DNA of 64,000 bases from positions 91,969 through 155,968 of the forward strand of contig DASVTZ010000203.1 of NCBI GenBank assembly GCA_036387335.1, read 5' to 3'. The notes under the pieces were generated by a model that searched no databases, was not told the origin of the DNA, and worked only from the letters and a program-made list of their open reading frames with translations. This document shows positions 1 through 8,620 of this stretch, one piece after another. The stretch's first letter is position 1, and every line of letters begins with the position of its first letter. This DNA is from Longimicrobium sp. Its GTDB lineage: Bacteria; Gemmatimonadota; Gemmatimonadetes; Longimicrobiales; Longimicrobiaceae. The position numbers and the translations under genes are program-made.

Positions 1-447
1 CAGGACGCCCATCTCCTCCAAGCCGCGGAAGACCCGGCGGGCGGCGAGACGCTGGTCGCGCCGGCTCCAATCCACGGCGGCGACACCCTCTTCCCCGCTG
101 CGCAGGCGGATCTCTTCGGCGATCTGCGAGACCGTGAACTTCCGCCCGCTGGTGTGCTCGCCATACCAGAGCACCCATGCGAGCAGCGCGTAGTCGAGCG
201 AGCCGCGGGCCCACGCCAGCCCGTGCGACGCCTCGGCGCGGGCCGGCGTCTTCACCAGCCGCGCGAACTCGGTGTGCGTCTGCAGCCGCCAGCCGGTGAA
301 GCGGGAGAAGGCGTTCTGGAGAGCGGGTCCATTGCGGCGGATCTTCTCCAGGAGCGGCCGGTCGTCCGCCGCGGCGATGATGGGCCGGTCGATCAGCGCC
401 TCGGCGCACGCCTTGACGTCGTCTTCCAGCGCGTGGGAGGTGATCAC
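1..447 (-). CDS. jetB: Wadjet JetB-like protein (DUF2398/TIGR02678), cut by left edge
   Basis: The N-terminal 149 codons read leftward off the window. A GTG start overlaps the jetA stop as GTGA, indicating translational coupling. The peptide shows the layout I know from DUF2398: an opening helix around RPIIAAADDRP, then FSRFTGWRLQTH followed by ARLVKTPAR, then a helical stretch and a segment ending RVFRGLEEMGVL. In Wadjet systems JetB is a kleisin-associated (KITE-like) subunit of an SMC-like complex that cleaves small circular plasmids. The JetC ATPase and JetD nuclease would lie left of the window. Assignment rests on motif resemblance plus pairing with jetA. Confidence 0.72.
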   Translation of the reverse strand, partial: MITSHALEDDVKACAEALIDRPIIAAADDRPLLEKIRRNGPALQNAFSRFTGWRLQTHTEFARLVKTPARAEASHGLAWARGSLDYALLAWVLWYGEHTSGRKFTVSQIAEEIRLRSGEEGVAAVDWSRRDQRLAARRVFRGLEEMGVL

Positions 448-1934
448 CGCGCCACCTCCGTGCGGCGCAGGCGGAAGGCGCGCAGGTACAGGTAGCCGTC
501 CGGCGCCGCCACCTCGGCCACCGCCGCCGGGTCTGCGGGCGGAAGGATCTGCACGCGCGACCCATCCGTCAGCCGCACGTGACGGTCGGGGGAGCGAAGG
601 CAGTCGCGCACCAGCCGCACCACGCGCGAGCGGTCGCCGGGGGAGCGCAGCACCAGCCCCTCCAGCGCCAGCTCGCCCGTGCCGAAGAGGTCGTCCCAGA
701 AGCGGGCCTCCTCCCTTCGCTCCTCCTGCATCCGCGCGCGCAGCTCCGCGCGCTCCAGGCTCGCGTCGCGCAGGGCGGTGACGGCGCGGAAGCTGGGGTT
801 GCCGCGCACGCGGGGGTGCAGCTCCACGTCCCAGGGCGGCTGATGCCAGACGGACGCGCGCTCCAGCAGCTCGGGGGCAGCGCTGGAGCTGTAGTCGCGC
901 GTGTGCCGCGGGGTCCCCCACCCGAAGGCGCGCGACGCCAGGCGATGCGCCTCGTCGTTGCTCGACCGCTGGAACGCCTGGGCCAGCAGCCGCAGGTCAC
1001 GTCCGCGATTCAGCGCGTTCCGGCGCTCCGTCACCACCCGCTCGATCTGCTCCACCAGCGCACGGACGCGCGCTGTGGTCTTGGCGTGCAGGATCTCCGC
1101 GTCGCCGCCGCGCGCCGAGAAGCCGCGGAGGGCGCGGAGCTGACCCTCGAACCCGGCGAGCAGCTCTTCCTCCGTGCGTAAATCGCCCTTGCGCTCGCGT
1201 TCGTTCCGGGCGAGAAGCGTCACCAGGCGCGCATCGGTCCCCGCCGCGGCCCAGTCCTCGAAGAGGTCCCGGGTGCGCTCCACGAAGTCCTTGAGCCCGA
1301 GCGCGAACTCGTCCAGGTAGTCGCGGAGCATGCGCTTGTACTGGAGGAAGACCACCAGGTCCGCCGCGGACGGCATGCGGTCGTGGTCCAGCTCGCGCAG
1401 ATAGCGGCCGGCCTGCTCGCGGATCTCCTGGCGCGCGTCCTCCGCCGCGTTCCAGGCGCCCTCCAGCGCGCGCAGCGTGTCGGCGGTGGCGTGTTCGACC
1501 GAGACGCCGGCGAGGAGACGGTCCAGCTCCAGCAGCGCCTCGCGCAGGCGGTGCAGCCGGGTGGTGTCCAGCGAACCGCGCGAGCCCTCCTGCCCGCTGA
1601 GGCGGATGAGCATCTCCTCGATCATCCGCGCGCTCTCGCTGATCTGGTAGCGCCGCGCGGCGCGCACGAACTCCTCTATGGTGCGCGCCTGGTTCACGTC
1701 GTGCTCGGAGACGACGACGCGCCAGCTCTCCAGCTGCCGCAGGTGCGCCTCGCACGCCTCCTCCGTATACGCATCATGATGCGGGTGATGGGCGCGTACG
1801 AACGCAGCCACCTCGCTCGGCCAGAGCCACCCCGTCTCGCCCGACTCGTACCGCTGGTGGAAGAAGCGCACGATGGGGCGGTACAACGCGGCGTTCTCGG
1901 CGACCAGATAGCTGACTTCCTCCACTTTTCGCAT
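444..1934 (-). CDS. jetA: Wadjet JetA-like protein (DUF2397/TIGR02677)
   Basis: This 496-residue protein is the likely kleisin-like JetA of a Wadjet plasmid-defence complex. Family hallmarks are the opening EEVSYLVAENAALYRPI and FFHQRYE, a winged-helix-like block with QLESWRVVV and RTIEEFVRAARRYQ, a long helical/coiled middle, and a C-terminal DEAHRLASRAFGWGTPRH followed by ELALEGLVLR. I chose the ATG at 1934 because family members begin about ten residues before the YLVAENA motif. An in-frame ATG at 1973 is possible, and neither has a clear ribosome site. It is the first gene of a leftward operon and overlaps jetB by GTGA. It diverges from a DinB gene across a 286-bp gap in which I recognise no operator. 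Confidence 0.78.
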   Translation of the reverse strand: MRKVEEVSYLVAENAALYRPIVRFFHQRYESGETGWLWPSEVAAFVRAHHPHHDAYTEEACEAHLRQLESWRVVVSEHDVNQARTIEEFVRAARRYQISESARMIEEMLIRLSGQEGSRGSLDTTRLHRLREALLELDRLLAGVSVEHATADTLRALEGAWNAAEDARQEIREQAGRYLRELDHDRMPSAADLVVFLQYKRMLRDYLDEFALGLKDFVERTRDLFEDWAAAGTDARLVTLLARNERERKGDLRTEEELLAGFEGQLRALRGFSARGGDAEILHAKTTARVRALVEQIERVVTERRNALNRGRDLRLLAQAFQRSSNDEAHRLASRAFGWGTPRHTRDYSSSAAPELLERASVWHQPPWDVELHPRVRGNPSFRAVTALRDASLERAELRARMQEERREEARFWDDLFGTGELALEGLVLRSPGDRSRVVRLVRDCLRSPDRHVRLTDGSRVQILPPADPAAVAEVAAPDGYLYLRAFRLRRTEVAR

Positions 1935-2220
1935 GAGGAGGTCGTCAACAATTAACCGTTCGGTGCGGTGCATGGCGATTGGTCCACAGCGAGTCGCCGA
2001 AACAGCCCGGGCAGGAGCGAGCAAGATAGGAAAGGTACGCAGGCAAGCACAACTATTCCGAGTCAGTAAAGCCCCGACCGCAGTCCCAGAAAGGGCTGAG
2101 CCGATCGAACCTCTTGCGACACGCATGCGCGCGAAGCAGTTTGACACCGCCACCGAACACACGCCGAATCAGGTGGCGTCCGCAGACCTTGAGCTTCCCC
2201 AGATTCCACCGAGGCACCCC

Positions 2221-2703
2221 ATGTCCGACGATTCCGCGCCGTCCACGCAGGTCATCACACCCGAAGCGCTGCTGGAGCACTGGCAGGGCCACCGCCGCCT
2301 CACGCGGCGCGTGATCGATGCGTTCCCGGAGGACCAGCTCTCTACCTATTCACTGGCCGGGATGCGCACCTTTGGCGAGATGGCGATGGAGCTGCTCGCC
2401 ATCGCCGTGCCGATGGTGCGCGGGGTGCTAAGCCAGGAGTGGGACACCTCCTTCGACCGCACGACCGTCGCCAAGGACGAGATCCTCCGCCAGTGGGACG
2501 CCGCGACGGAGGAGATGAACACGCTCTGGCCGCAGATCCCGCTCGAGAAGTTCAGGGAGCAGATGACGGCGTTCGGCATGTACCCTGGCCGCGCATCGGA
2601 CCTCATCCTGTACGCGATCGACAACGAGATCCACCACCGCGGCCAGGGCTACGTTTACCTGCGCTCGCTCGGAATCGAGCCGCCGCCGTTCTGGGAGCGC
2701 TGA
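2221..2703 (+). CDS. DinB family protein
   Basis: A 160-residue four-helix DinB/YfiT-like protein. Helix one carries LLEHWQGHRRLTRRVIDAF. The mid-protein TFGEMAMELL lacks the usual first metal His, but NEIHHRGQGYVYLRSLGI near the C-terminus is the characteristic HHRGQ helix of the family, which normally supplies a metal-binding His. Family members are thiol transferases or damage-induced proteins, and the substrate here is unknown. The start is the ATG at 2221; an upstream in-frame extension to 1933 has no family resemblance. It diverges from jetA and has no obvious operon partner. Confidence 0.75.
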   Translation: MSDDSAPSTQVITPEALLEHWQGHRRLTRRVIDAFPEDQLSTYSLAGMRTFGEMAMELLAIAVPMVRGVLSQEWDTSFDRTTVAKDEILRQWDAATEEMNTLWPQIPLEKFREQMTAFGMYPGRASDLILYAIDNEIHHRGQGYVYLRSLGIEPPPFWER

Positions 2704-2782
2704 CGAACGCGCGCCGATAAAGATCTAGAAGGGGAACTTCCAACATCCTGCGAAGCTGGTCGCCCAAGGAGGCCCGGCTGGT

Positions 2783-3861
2783 ATGAGTCCGTCGAAGAAG
2801 CTTCCCAAGCGCGAGACCGCCATCGCGGCACCGGTCACACTGGGTGAGGAGGTCCGGGAGTTGATCCGGACCGCCCGGCAGCAGGTGGCGCAGGTGGTGA
2901 ACGCTGGCCTCACGCTCCTTCACTGGCGGATCGGCGACCGTATCTTGCGGGAGATCCTGCGGGGCGAACGCGCCGAGTACGGGGCGGAGGTCCCGCGCTT
3001 TCGCGCGATCTCCAGGCGGAATTCGGCCGTGGCTTTGGACCGCGCAACCTGTTCAACATGATCCGCTTCGCGGAGGTGTTCCCAGAACCCGAAACTGTGC
3101 AATCACTGATTGCACAGTTGGGGTGGACCCACTTCCTCCACCTCATCGCAATCGAGGACCCACTGAAGCGAGACTTCTACGCCGAGATGTGCCGCGTCGA
3201 GCACTGGAGCACGCGCACACTGGCCGCGAAGATCCAATCGATGCTGTACGAGCGCACCGCCCTCTCGCGAAAGCCAGACGCAGTCATAAGGCAGGAGCTG
3301 GACCAACTGCGGTCTGAGGGAGCGCTGACGCCCGAGCTCGTCTTCAAGGACCCTTATCTGCTCGATTTCCTCGGACTGGCGGACCACTACAGCGAACGTG
3401 ACCTCGAGGCGGCCCTCCTGCGAGAGATCGAGCGCTTCCTTCTCGAGCTCGGTTCGGGCTTCGCATTCGTTGAGCGGCAGAAACGCATCACGCTCGACGG
3501 GGACGACTACTACATGGATCTCCTCTTCTTCCACCGGAAGCTGAGGCGCCTCATCGTAATCGAACTGAAGCTGGGTGCGTTCAAGCCGGCCGACTCCGGG
3601 CAGGTGGAGCTTTATCTTCGCTGGCTTGATCGCCACGAGCGCCAGCCTGGCGAGGATACCCCGCTCGCGATCATCCTGTGCGCGGGAAAGAAGCAGGAGA
3701 CGGTCGAGTACCTCAATCTCGGCCGCAGCGGAATACACGTTGCCGAGTACATCACGGAGCTGCCGCCGCGCGAGTTGCTGCGCGAGCGGCTTCACCAGGC
3801 GGTCGCCGCCGCACGCTCTCGCCTGGAACATCGGAGCGTGAATGGCGATGCGCCTGCATGA
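2783..3861 (+). pseudogene. Frameshifted YhcG-type PDDEXK nuclease (DUF1016)
   Basis: Two frames together give one YhcG/DUF1016 protein. The N-terminal frame from ATG 2783 encodes VRELIRTARQQVAQVVN and LLHWRIGDRI, then loses homology after GERAEYGAEV near 2985-2990. The second frame picks up as LSRDLQAEFGRGFGPRNLF and runs to 3861 with a complete nuclease domain (FVERQKRITLDGDDYYMDL, then LRRLIVIELKLG; the D and E-x-K are the PDDEXK residues). Reading is restored by one extra base in the C run at 2988-2990. Either this is a recent pseudogene or a sequencing slip. The C-terminal part alone could start at ATG 3058 and still make a nuclease domain. Confidence 0.8.
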
Positions 3862-3864
3862 GGC

Positions 3865-5175
3865 TCATCGGCCGTGCCGCGCCGCGCCGTGCACCGGAGG
3901 GAGTTCCAGCGTGGCCTTGAAGACCTCCAGCTCGGGATCGAGCGGCTCGGCGTGGCCGGGGCGGTCCAAGAGCCGCGCGAGGTCGGGGGGGACGGAGACG
4001 GGCCGGCCGATCAGCGGCTCCACGACGGCCTCGAACTTGGCGGGGTGGGCGGTGGAGACGACGATCCAGTGCGGCGCATCGAGCCGCTCGAGCACGGCGA
4101 TGGCGACGGCGGTGTGCGGGTCCCAGATCTCGCCCCAGGAGGCGGGGCCGTCGCGGATCACGCGGCGGATCTCGTCGTCGTCCACGAGAAAGGCGCGGAG
4201 GGCGGAGCGCGTCCCGGCCTCGCCGCCGAACAGGTGGAGGAGGCGCTCCATGTTGCTGGCGCTCCCCACGTCCATCGCCGTCGCGAGGGTGGCGAGGGTG
4301 GGGTGCGGGGTCCAGGGGGCGCCGCCGAAGAAGGCGGTGACGGCGGGGTTGGCGTTGGTGGCGAGCACAACTTCGCGCACGGGCAGGCCGCAGCGGCACG
4401 CCCACATCGCGGCGGCCGCGTTCCCCAGGTTGCCGGAGGGGACGACGAAGCCGGGCGCGACGCCGTGCAGCGCGCGGTACTCGAGCGATGCCCACGCGTA
4501 GTAGGCCATCTGCGGCAGGAGCCGGCCCACGTTGATGCTGTTGGCGGACGACAGCCTGCGGCGCGCGCGCAGCTCCGGATCGGCCATGGCGCCCTTGACC
4601 AGCCGCTGACAGGCGTCGAAGTCGCCGCGCACGGCGAAGGCGCGCACGTTGCCGCCCCACGAGGTGAGCTGCTTCTCCTGGCGGGGCGACACCATCCCCG
4701 CGGGGAATAGGACGGCCACCTCCACGCCCGGCCGCCCGTGGAAGGCGGCCGCCACCGCGCCCCCCGTGTCGCCCGAGGTGGCGACGAGGAGGGTGAGCGG
4801 GCGCGCGTCTTCGGCGGCGATGCGCGACAGGCACCCGGCCAGGAAGCGCGCGCCCACGTCCTTGAACGCCGCCGTGGGCCCGTGGAAGAGCTCCAGCACG
4901 GCCGTGCTCCCGCGCAGCTCCTTGAGCGGCACGGGAAAGTCGAACGCCTCGCGGCAGATTTCGCCCAGCGCCGGGGCGAGCGCGTCGCCCGCGAAGAAGG
5001 GCGCCAGGAGCCGCGCGGCGACCTCGGGGAGCGTGTCGGCGCCCGCGAAGTCCGCGTCGCTGAACGACGGGAAGGACTCGGGCACGTAGAGGCCGCCATC
5101 GGGAGCCAGTCCGCGCGAGATCGCCTCCGAGAGGGTGGCGGAGTGGGCGGGGTCGCGCGTGCTGTGGTACCTCAC
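3865..5175 (-). CDS. thrC: Threonine synthase
   Basis: A 436-residue PLP enzyme converting O-phosphohomoserine to threonine. It opens with RYHSTRDPAHSATLSEAI and APDGGLYVPE, the threonine synthase N-terminal domain. FHGPTAAFKDVGARF carries the PLP lysine (K105), and SGDTGGA and SGNLGNAAAA are the phosphate- and cofactor-binding loops. The GTG start at 5175 overlaps the homoserine kinase stop as GTGA, so the two are translated in series. The same frame stays open upstream into the kinase gene, but that is out-of-frame reading. The preceding pathway enzyme is next door, making a thrB-thrC operon. Confidence 0.95.
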   Translation of the reverse strand: MRYHSTRDPAHSATLSEAISRGLAPDGGLYVPESFPSFSDADFAGADTLPEVAARLLAPFFAGDALAPALGEICREAFDFPVPLKELRGSTAVLELFHGPTAAFKDVGARFLAGCLSRIAAEDARPLTLLVATSGDTGGAVAAAFHGRPGVEVAVLFPAGMVSPRQEKQLTSWGGNVRAFAVRGDFDACQRLVKGAMADPELRARRRLSSANSINVGRLLPQMAYYAWASLEYRALHGVAPGFVVPSGNLGNAAAAMWACRCGLPVREVVLATNANPAVTAFFGGAPWTPHPTLATLATAMDVGSASNMERLLHLFGGEAGTRSALRAFLVDDDEIRRVIRDGPASWGEIWDPHTAVAIAVLERLDAPHWIVVSTAHPAKFEAVVEPLIGRPVSVPPDLARLLDRPGHAEPLDPELEVFKATLELPPVHGAARHGR

Positions 5176-6101
5176 GCCCACTCCTCCACCTGGGCGCCGG
5201 GTCCGTTCACGGGGCAGGTCCACCCCTCGGCGGGGAGGCCGTGGCGCGCGAAGCCGTCCACCATCGCGGCGCGCACGGCCTCGGCGGCATCGTCGCCGTC
5301 GCACCAGGCGACGAGGGCGGGGCCGCCGCCGGAGATGGAGCATCCCAGCGCGCCCGCCGCCATCGCCGCGCCGCGCACGTGGGCGAAGCCAGGGATCAGC
5401 GACGCGCGGTGGGGCTCCACCAGCACGTCGCGCATCGAGCGGCCCACGAGCGCGAGGTCGCCGGTGCAGAGGCCGGCCATCACCCCCGCCAGGTTCGCGG
5501 TTTGCTCGATGACGGTGTGGAGCGGGTAGCTCGCGGGGAGCACCGCGCGCGCCGTCCGCGTGTCCAGCCGCATGCGCGGAAGGGCCATCGCGCAGCGGAG
5601 CGAGGGCGGCACCGGCAGCGCCGCCACATCCGCGGGCTCGGCGGAGCGCACCAGGACGAGGCCGCCGAAGAGCGACGGCGCCACGTTGTCGCCGTGAACC
5701 GCACCGCTCGCGACGGCCTCGCCCAGCAGCGCGTAGCGGAAAAGCTCGATGCGCGGGAGCGGCTCGGGGAGGAGCGCGTTGAAGGCGACCACCCCCGCCA
5801 CCGCCGACGCCGCCGACCCGCCGACGCCGGAGCCCAGCGGGATCCCCTTGTGCACGTGCACCTCCACGCCGAACCCGGGGCGCAGCTCCTCCAGCATGCG
5901 CAGCACGCCGACGGTGGCGGTGTTGAGCGCCGGATCGGTGGGGAGCGCGCCCGTGACGCCGGCCACCCGCACGCCGGGCTCGTCGCTGCACACGACGGTC
6001 ACACGGTCGCCCATCGGCCCCACGGGGTGTCCCAGAATGTCGAAGCCCACCGCCAGGTTCGAGGTGCTGGCCGGCGCAAAGGCGGTGGCGCGGGTCGGCA
6101 T
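5172..6101 (-). CDS. thrB: Homoserine kinase
   Basis: A 309-residue GHMP kinase phosphorylating homoserine for threonine synthesis. ATAFAPASTSNLAVGFD is the typical N-terminus, PLGSGVGGSAAS (residues 88-99) is the ATP-binding GHMP loop, and SISGGGPALVAW is the C-terminal Gly-rich motif. I chose ATG 6101 because a GAGGGGG Shine-Dalgarno lies nine bases upstream; ATG 6107 would leave only three. It is coupled to thrC by a GTGA overlap. An inverted repeat ATGTCC/GGACAT (6182-6202), about 80 bp upstream, could be an operator, but I have no regulator to match it. Confidence 0.95.
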   Translation of the reverse strand: MPTRATAFAPASTSNLAVGFDILGHPVGPMGDRVTVVCSDEPGVRVAGVTGALPTDPALNTATVGVLRMLEELRPGFGVEVHVHKGIPLGSGVGGSAASAVAGVVAFNALLPEPLPRIELFRYALLGEAVASGAVHGDNVAPSLFGGLVLVRSAEPADVAALPVPPSLRCAMALPRMRLDTRTARAVLPASYPLHTVIEQTANLAGVMAGLCTGDLALVGRSMRDVLVEPHRASLIPGFAHVRGAAMAAGALGCSISGGGPALVAWCDGDDAAEAVRAAMVDGFARHGLPAEGWTCPVNGPGAQVEEWA

Positions 6102-6231
6102 CGTCATCCACCCCCTCGCGTGGGTGCGGGTCCGGGTGACATCGTGTGCATGTGCGAATGCGCGGCGTGCATGCGACCAGGATGTCCGACAGGATAGGAC
6201 ATCGGTCCCGTCCCGCGCGAGGGGACGCGGT

Positions 6232-6273
6232 AAAAAGGGCGAGGCCCGGCGGGGATCTCCCACCGGGCCTCGC
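6232..6273 (-). terminator. Rho-independent terminator of the L,D-transpeptidase-like gene
   Basis: A perfect 11-bp stem (GCGAGGCCCGG at 6239-6249 with CCGGGCCTCGC at 6263-6273) is followed, on the minus strand, by CCTTTTTA. It lies 20 bp past the stop of the 6293-7105 gene and before thrB, so it insulates the thr operon from upstream transcription. Confidence 0.85.
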
Positions 6274-6292
6274 GCATCGCCAAGCCTACACC

Positions 6293-7105
6293 TCAGCCCT
6301 CGACGGCCGCCCAGGGATCGCGCTTCATCCAGTTGCGGTCCAGCGGCGAGAAGAGGAAGACGAGGCTCCCGTTGGCGAGCTGCGGAAGGAGCCAGCGGGC
6401 GCGCGACTGCTCCAGCGCCGGGCATCCCTCGCTGCGGCCGGCGCCCAGCCGCGTGACGTACGGCGCGCCGTGCACCACCACCCCGCGCTCCCGCGCCGTG
6501 CTGTTGAACGCCCCCGACAGCCCGCTCAGCCGCAGCCCGATGGAGCGGTAGCGGCTCCCGTTGTTGCTGCCGCTGAACGAGTACGTCTCCCCCGCCAGGA
6601 AGAGGCCCAGCGAGGTGGCGTTGCTCCCGTGCCGGTTGGAGAAGCGCCGCGGAACCCCCGCCCGGTCCGGCGCCGACCCGCGCCCGTGCGCCACGGTAAA
6701 GGGCCCGTCCACCACCCGCAGCTCGTCCATGTCGAAGACGTAGCCGCGCGGCGTCCGCGCGTCCAGCCCGTAGTCCACGTAGTACAGGTACGGCTTGCGG
6801 ACGTCGTCCGGGTGCGCCGCCTTGTAGTTGTAGTACGCGCGAAAGGCGAAGCGCAGCGCATCCGGGTCGCTCTGCCGCCGCACTCGCGAGCGCAGCGCGG
6901 TGAGGGCGGCGCGCGTGCGGGCCGTGGTGGTCGCGCTCTCGAGGCCGACGCCGTTCAGCACCGCGCGCGCGGCGCTGCGTACCATGCGCGCGCTAGTGGG
7001 GAGCGTGTCGGTCGCTTCGATGCGGGGAGCGGACGGGGCGCGCGGCCCTGCGGGGGCGTCACCCGCGGAGAGGGTGGCGGCGAGGATCAGCAGGTCGAAA
7101 CGCAT
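6293..7105 (-). CDS. Murein L,D-transpeptidase catalytic-domain family protein (YkuD_2-like), secreted
   Basis: A 270-residue protein with a hydrophobic N-terminus (FDLLILAATLSAGDAPA) suggesting export, then an all-helical linker (about residues 40-95). The C-terminal catalytic domain contains VVVHGAPYVTRLGAGRSEGCPA; H in VHG and C228 in SEGCPA are the expected nucleophile dyad of L,D-transpeptidases. The region YVFDMDELRVVDGPFTVAHG matches the start of that domain. Expected role: cross-linking or trimming of peptidoglycan peptides in the periplasm. It is monocistronic and closed by a strong terminator just downstream. Confidence 0.85.
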   Translation of the reverse strand: MRFDLLILAATLSAGDAPAGPRAPSAPRIEATDTLPTSARMVRSAARAVLNGVGLESATTTARTRAALTALRSRVRRQSDPDALRFAFRAYYNYKAAHPDDVRKPYLYYVDYGLDARTPRGYVFDMDELRVVDGPFTVAHGRGSAPDRAGVPRRFSNRHGSNATSLGLFLAGETYSFSGSNNGSRYRSIGLRLSGLSGAFNSTARERGVVVHGAPYVTRLGAGRSEGCPALEQSRARWLLPQLANGSLVFLFSPLDRNWMKRDPWAAVEG

Positions 7106-7221
7106 TTCTCTCTGGATGGGGAGCGACGCGCGTGGCGGCGCTCGGGTGGGCCGAGGCGGGGTTCCGCGTACGCCGCACGACGCCGGGGGAGGCGGTCGCG
7201 GGCGGTGTTATGGGGGTGTGA

Positions 7222-7239
7222 ACCGAATATGTATTCGGT
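7222..7239. promoter_or_regulatory. Perfect palindrome, possible operator
   Basis: ACCGAATA-TG-TATTCGGT is an 18-bp perfect inverted repeat. It lies 117 bp upstream of the transpeptidase-like start and 68 bp past the HEPN gene stop. The AT-rich core is unusual in this GC-rich DNA, which suggests a dimeric repressor site. No regulator can be named. Confidence 0.35.
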
Positions 7240-7306
7240 CGGCGGGGGATGCAAGGGTCTCGTTCGCGGCAGCCGTTCACCGCATCTGTCGTGTGCTTCT
7301 CAGCTG

Positions 7307-7729
7307 CTAGAGCCGCTCCTGCAGCATTTCGGCGCTCCACTGGGCGTAGATGCGGGTTTCCGTGAGCACGCGCACTCCATCCGCGAGGGTGTAGAAGTTT
7401 CCGCTGTACGACGCGCTGCTCTTCGCGCTCAGAATCCCGCGAAGGCGCCTCACCTGGTCCGCATCGGCCCTGTGGCCCATGGCATGGACGAGGAGATCCG
7501 CCGCACGGGTGTGGTCCCCATCCGTGGACTTCAGCTCACGGTACTTCACGGTAAGCGCGTCCGTGAACGCGATGGCTGCGTGGATGGCGATGATCGCCAG
7601 TGCGTTTCCATACCGGGGATCGGCCAGCGCGTCTAGATCGCCCGCCGTCTGCAGCAGCGCCTGGCCGATCTCGTGGTATCTCGCTGCCCGTGTGCGCTCC
7701 TCGCGTTTCGACTTCCCGATGCTCACCAT
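7307..7729 (-). CDS. HEPN-like protein, toxin partner of the adjacent nucleotidyltransferase
   Basis: A 140-residue all-helical protein. ALAIIAIHAAIAFTDALTV followed by GDHTRAADLLVHAMG resembles HEPN proteins, and RAADLLVH gives an R-x6-H pair in the right helix. Four bases separate its ATG from the stop of the nucleotidyltransferase gene, the usual order and spacing of MNT-HEPN toxin-antitoxin modules. In such modules the HEPN RNase is silenced when the partner adenylylates it. HEPN sequences diverge strongly, so the family call leans on context. Confidence 0.65.
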   Translation of the reverse strand: MVSIGKSKREERTRAARYHEIGQALLQTAGDLDALADPRYGNALAIIAIHAAIAFTDALTVKYRELKSTDGDHTRAADLLVHAMGHRADADQVRRLRGILSAKSSASYSGNFYTLADGVRVLTETRIYAQWSAEMLQERL

Positions 7730-7733
7730 TTCC

Positions 7734-8354
7734 CTACCACCTCAGAGAATGGCTCGCCAGAAGTTCCCGGCCTTCGGTCCGGATCGCTTCCATCAGGGGA
7801 TCGCCCTGCCTCGTGCGCTCGCGCACCTGTTCGGCGGGGATGACGATCCCAGCGAGGCGCAGCCCGAGACGGTTCTGTATCTCACCGGAGGCATCGATGA
7901 TCGCGCGCTCCACGTCCGCAACCCTCTCAGCGGCGCAGGCGACGAACAGGACATCCAGATCGCTGTCGGCGCGCGCATCGCCACGTGCCTGGCTGCCGAA
8001 CAGCACGGCGGAGCGGATGCCATCGAGCACACCGGCGCGTGTCAGCGCATCGGTCAGAGCCGCCTTCAGGATTGCGATCCGCCGTCCTTCGGCGTCGAAG
8101 AGCGCGCGGAGCGCCGGCTCTAGATGGTGGTCCCGGTTGACGCGATACTGGTGCGTGCTCGAGGTCCCGCCGCGCATCAGAATCCCGAGGGCGGTCAGCT
8201 CGTTGAGTGCCGTCGCGGCTCCAAGAGTTGAGCGCACTCCTCCCAGCCGCTGCGCCTCCCGCCCGGTGACAGGCGATTCGAGAGGCATCAGCGCGCGAAG
8301 GATCTGGATCTTGGCCGTAGTGGCCAGGACCGCGTCGAGCGCATGAAAGAGCAT
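7734..8354 (-). CDS. MNT-type nucleotidyltransferase with N-terminal winged helix (antitoxin-like)
   Basis: A 206-residue protein. Residues 1-90 form a winged-helix DNA-binding region (AQRLGGVRSTLGAATALNEL). Residues 105-206 form a minimal nucleotidyltransferase with AVLFGSQARGDARADSDLD, the GSx9DxD catalytic motif. I chose ATG 8354 because an upstream start at 8399 would place coding sequence over three repeated operator-like sites at 8375-8420. The fusion of a DNA-binding domain with an MNT enzyme suggests one protein that both modifies the HEPN toxin and autoregulates the operon. Confidence 0.8.
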   Translation of the reverse strand: MLFHALDAVLATTAKIQILRALMPLESPVTGREAQRLGGVRSTLGAATALNELTALGILMRGGTSSTHQYRVNRDHHLEPALRALFDAEGRRIAILKAALTDALTRAGVLDGIRSAVLFGSQARGDARADSDLDVLFVACAAERVADVERAIIDASGEIQNRLGLRLAGIVIPAEQVRERTRQGDPLMEAIRTEGRELLASHSLRW

Positions 8355-8374
8355 GTGCGATCCGGTGCACGTGC

Positions 8375-8420
8375 ACCAGATTTGGTACGGTTGCACCAAA
8401 TTTGGTACAGACGCACCAAT
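8375..8420. promoter_or_regulatory. Three operator-like sites at exact 20-bp spacing
   Basis: ACCAGATTTGGT (8375-8386), ACCAAATTTGGT (8395-8406, perfect palindrome) and a half-site ACCAAT (8415-8420) start exactly 20 bases apart, about two helical turns. They lie just upstream of the winged-helix nucleotidyltransferase start. This phased array is what a cooperative autorepressor would bind. Confidence 0.6.
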
Positions 8421-8620
8421 AGTAGCGCACCGGCTCGTCTGTCGGCAAGATTCATGTCGTCCTCTGGGCTTCTGCGGTCACCGTCCTGGCCCACAGCTCT
8501 CGGTTCGCCAGCTAGATCCTTCGATCGCCGCCGGAGGCTGAAGAGTGCTGCTGAGATCGGTGTGGCGGCTCTCTCAAAGATGACAGAAGAAGGCGCGCGC
8601 TTTCACCAAGGAGCGCGGCG

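Noticed and set aside
3865..6111. A 748-residue threonine synthase with a long N-terminal extension
   Set aside because: The extension is the wrong reading frame of the homoserine kinase gene; the true GTG start at 5175 overlaps the kinase stop.
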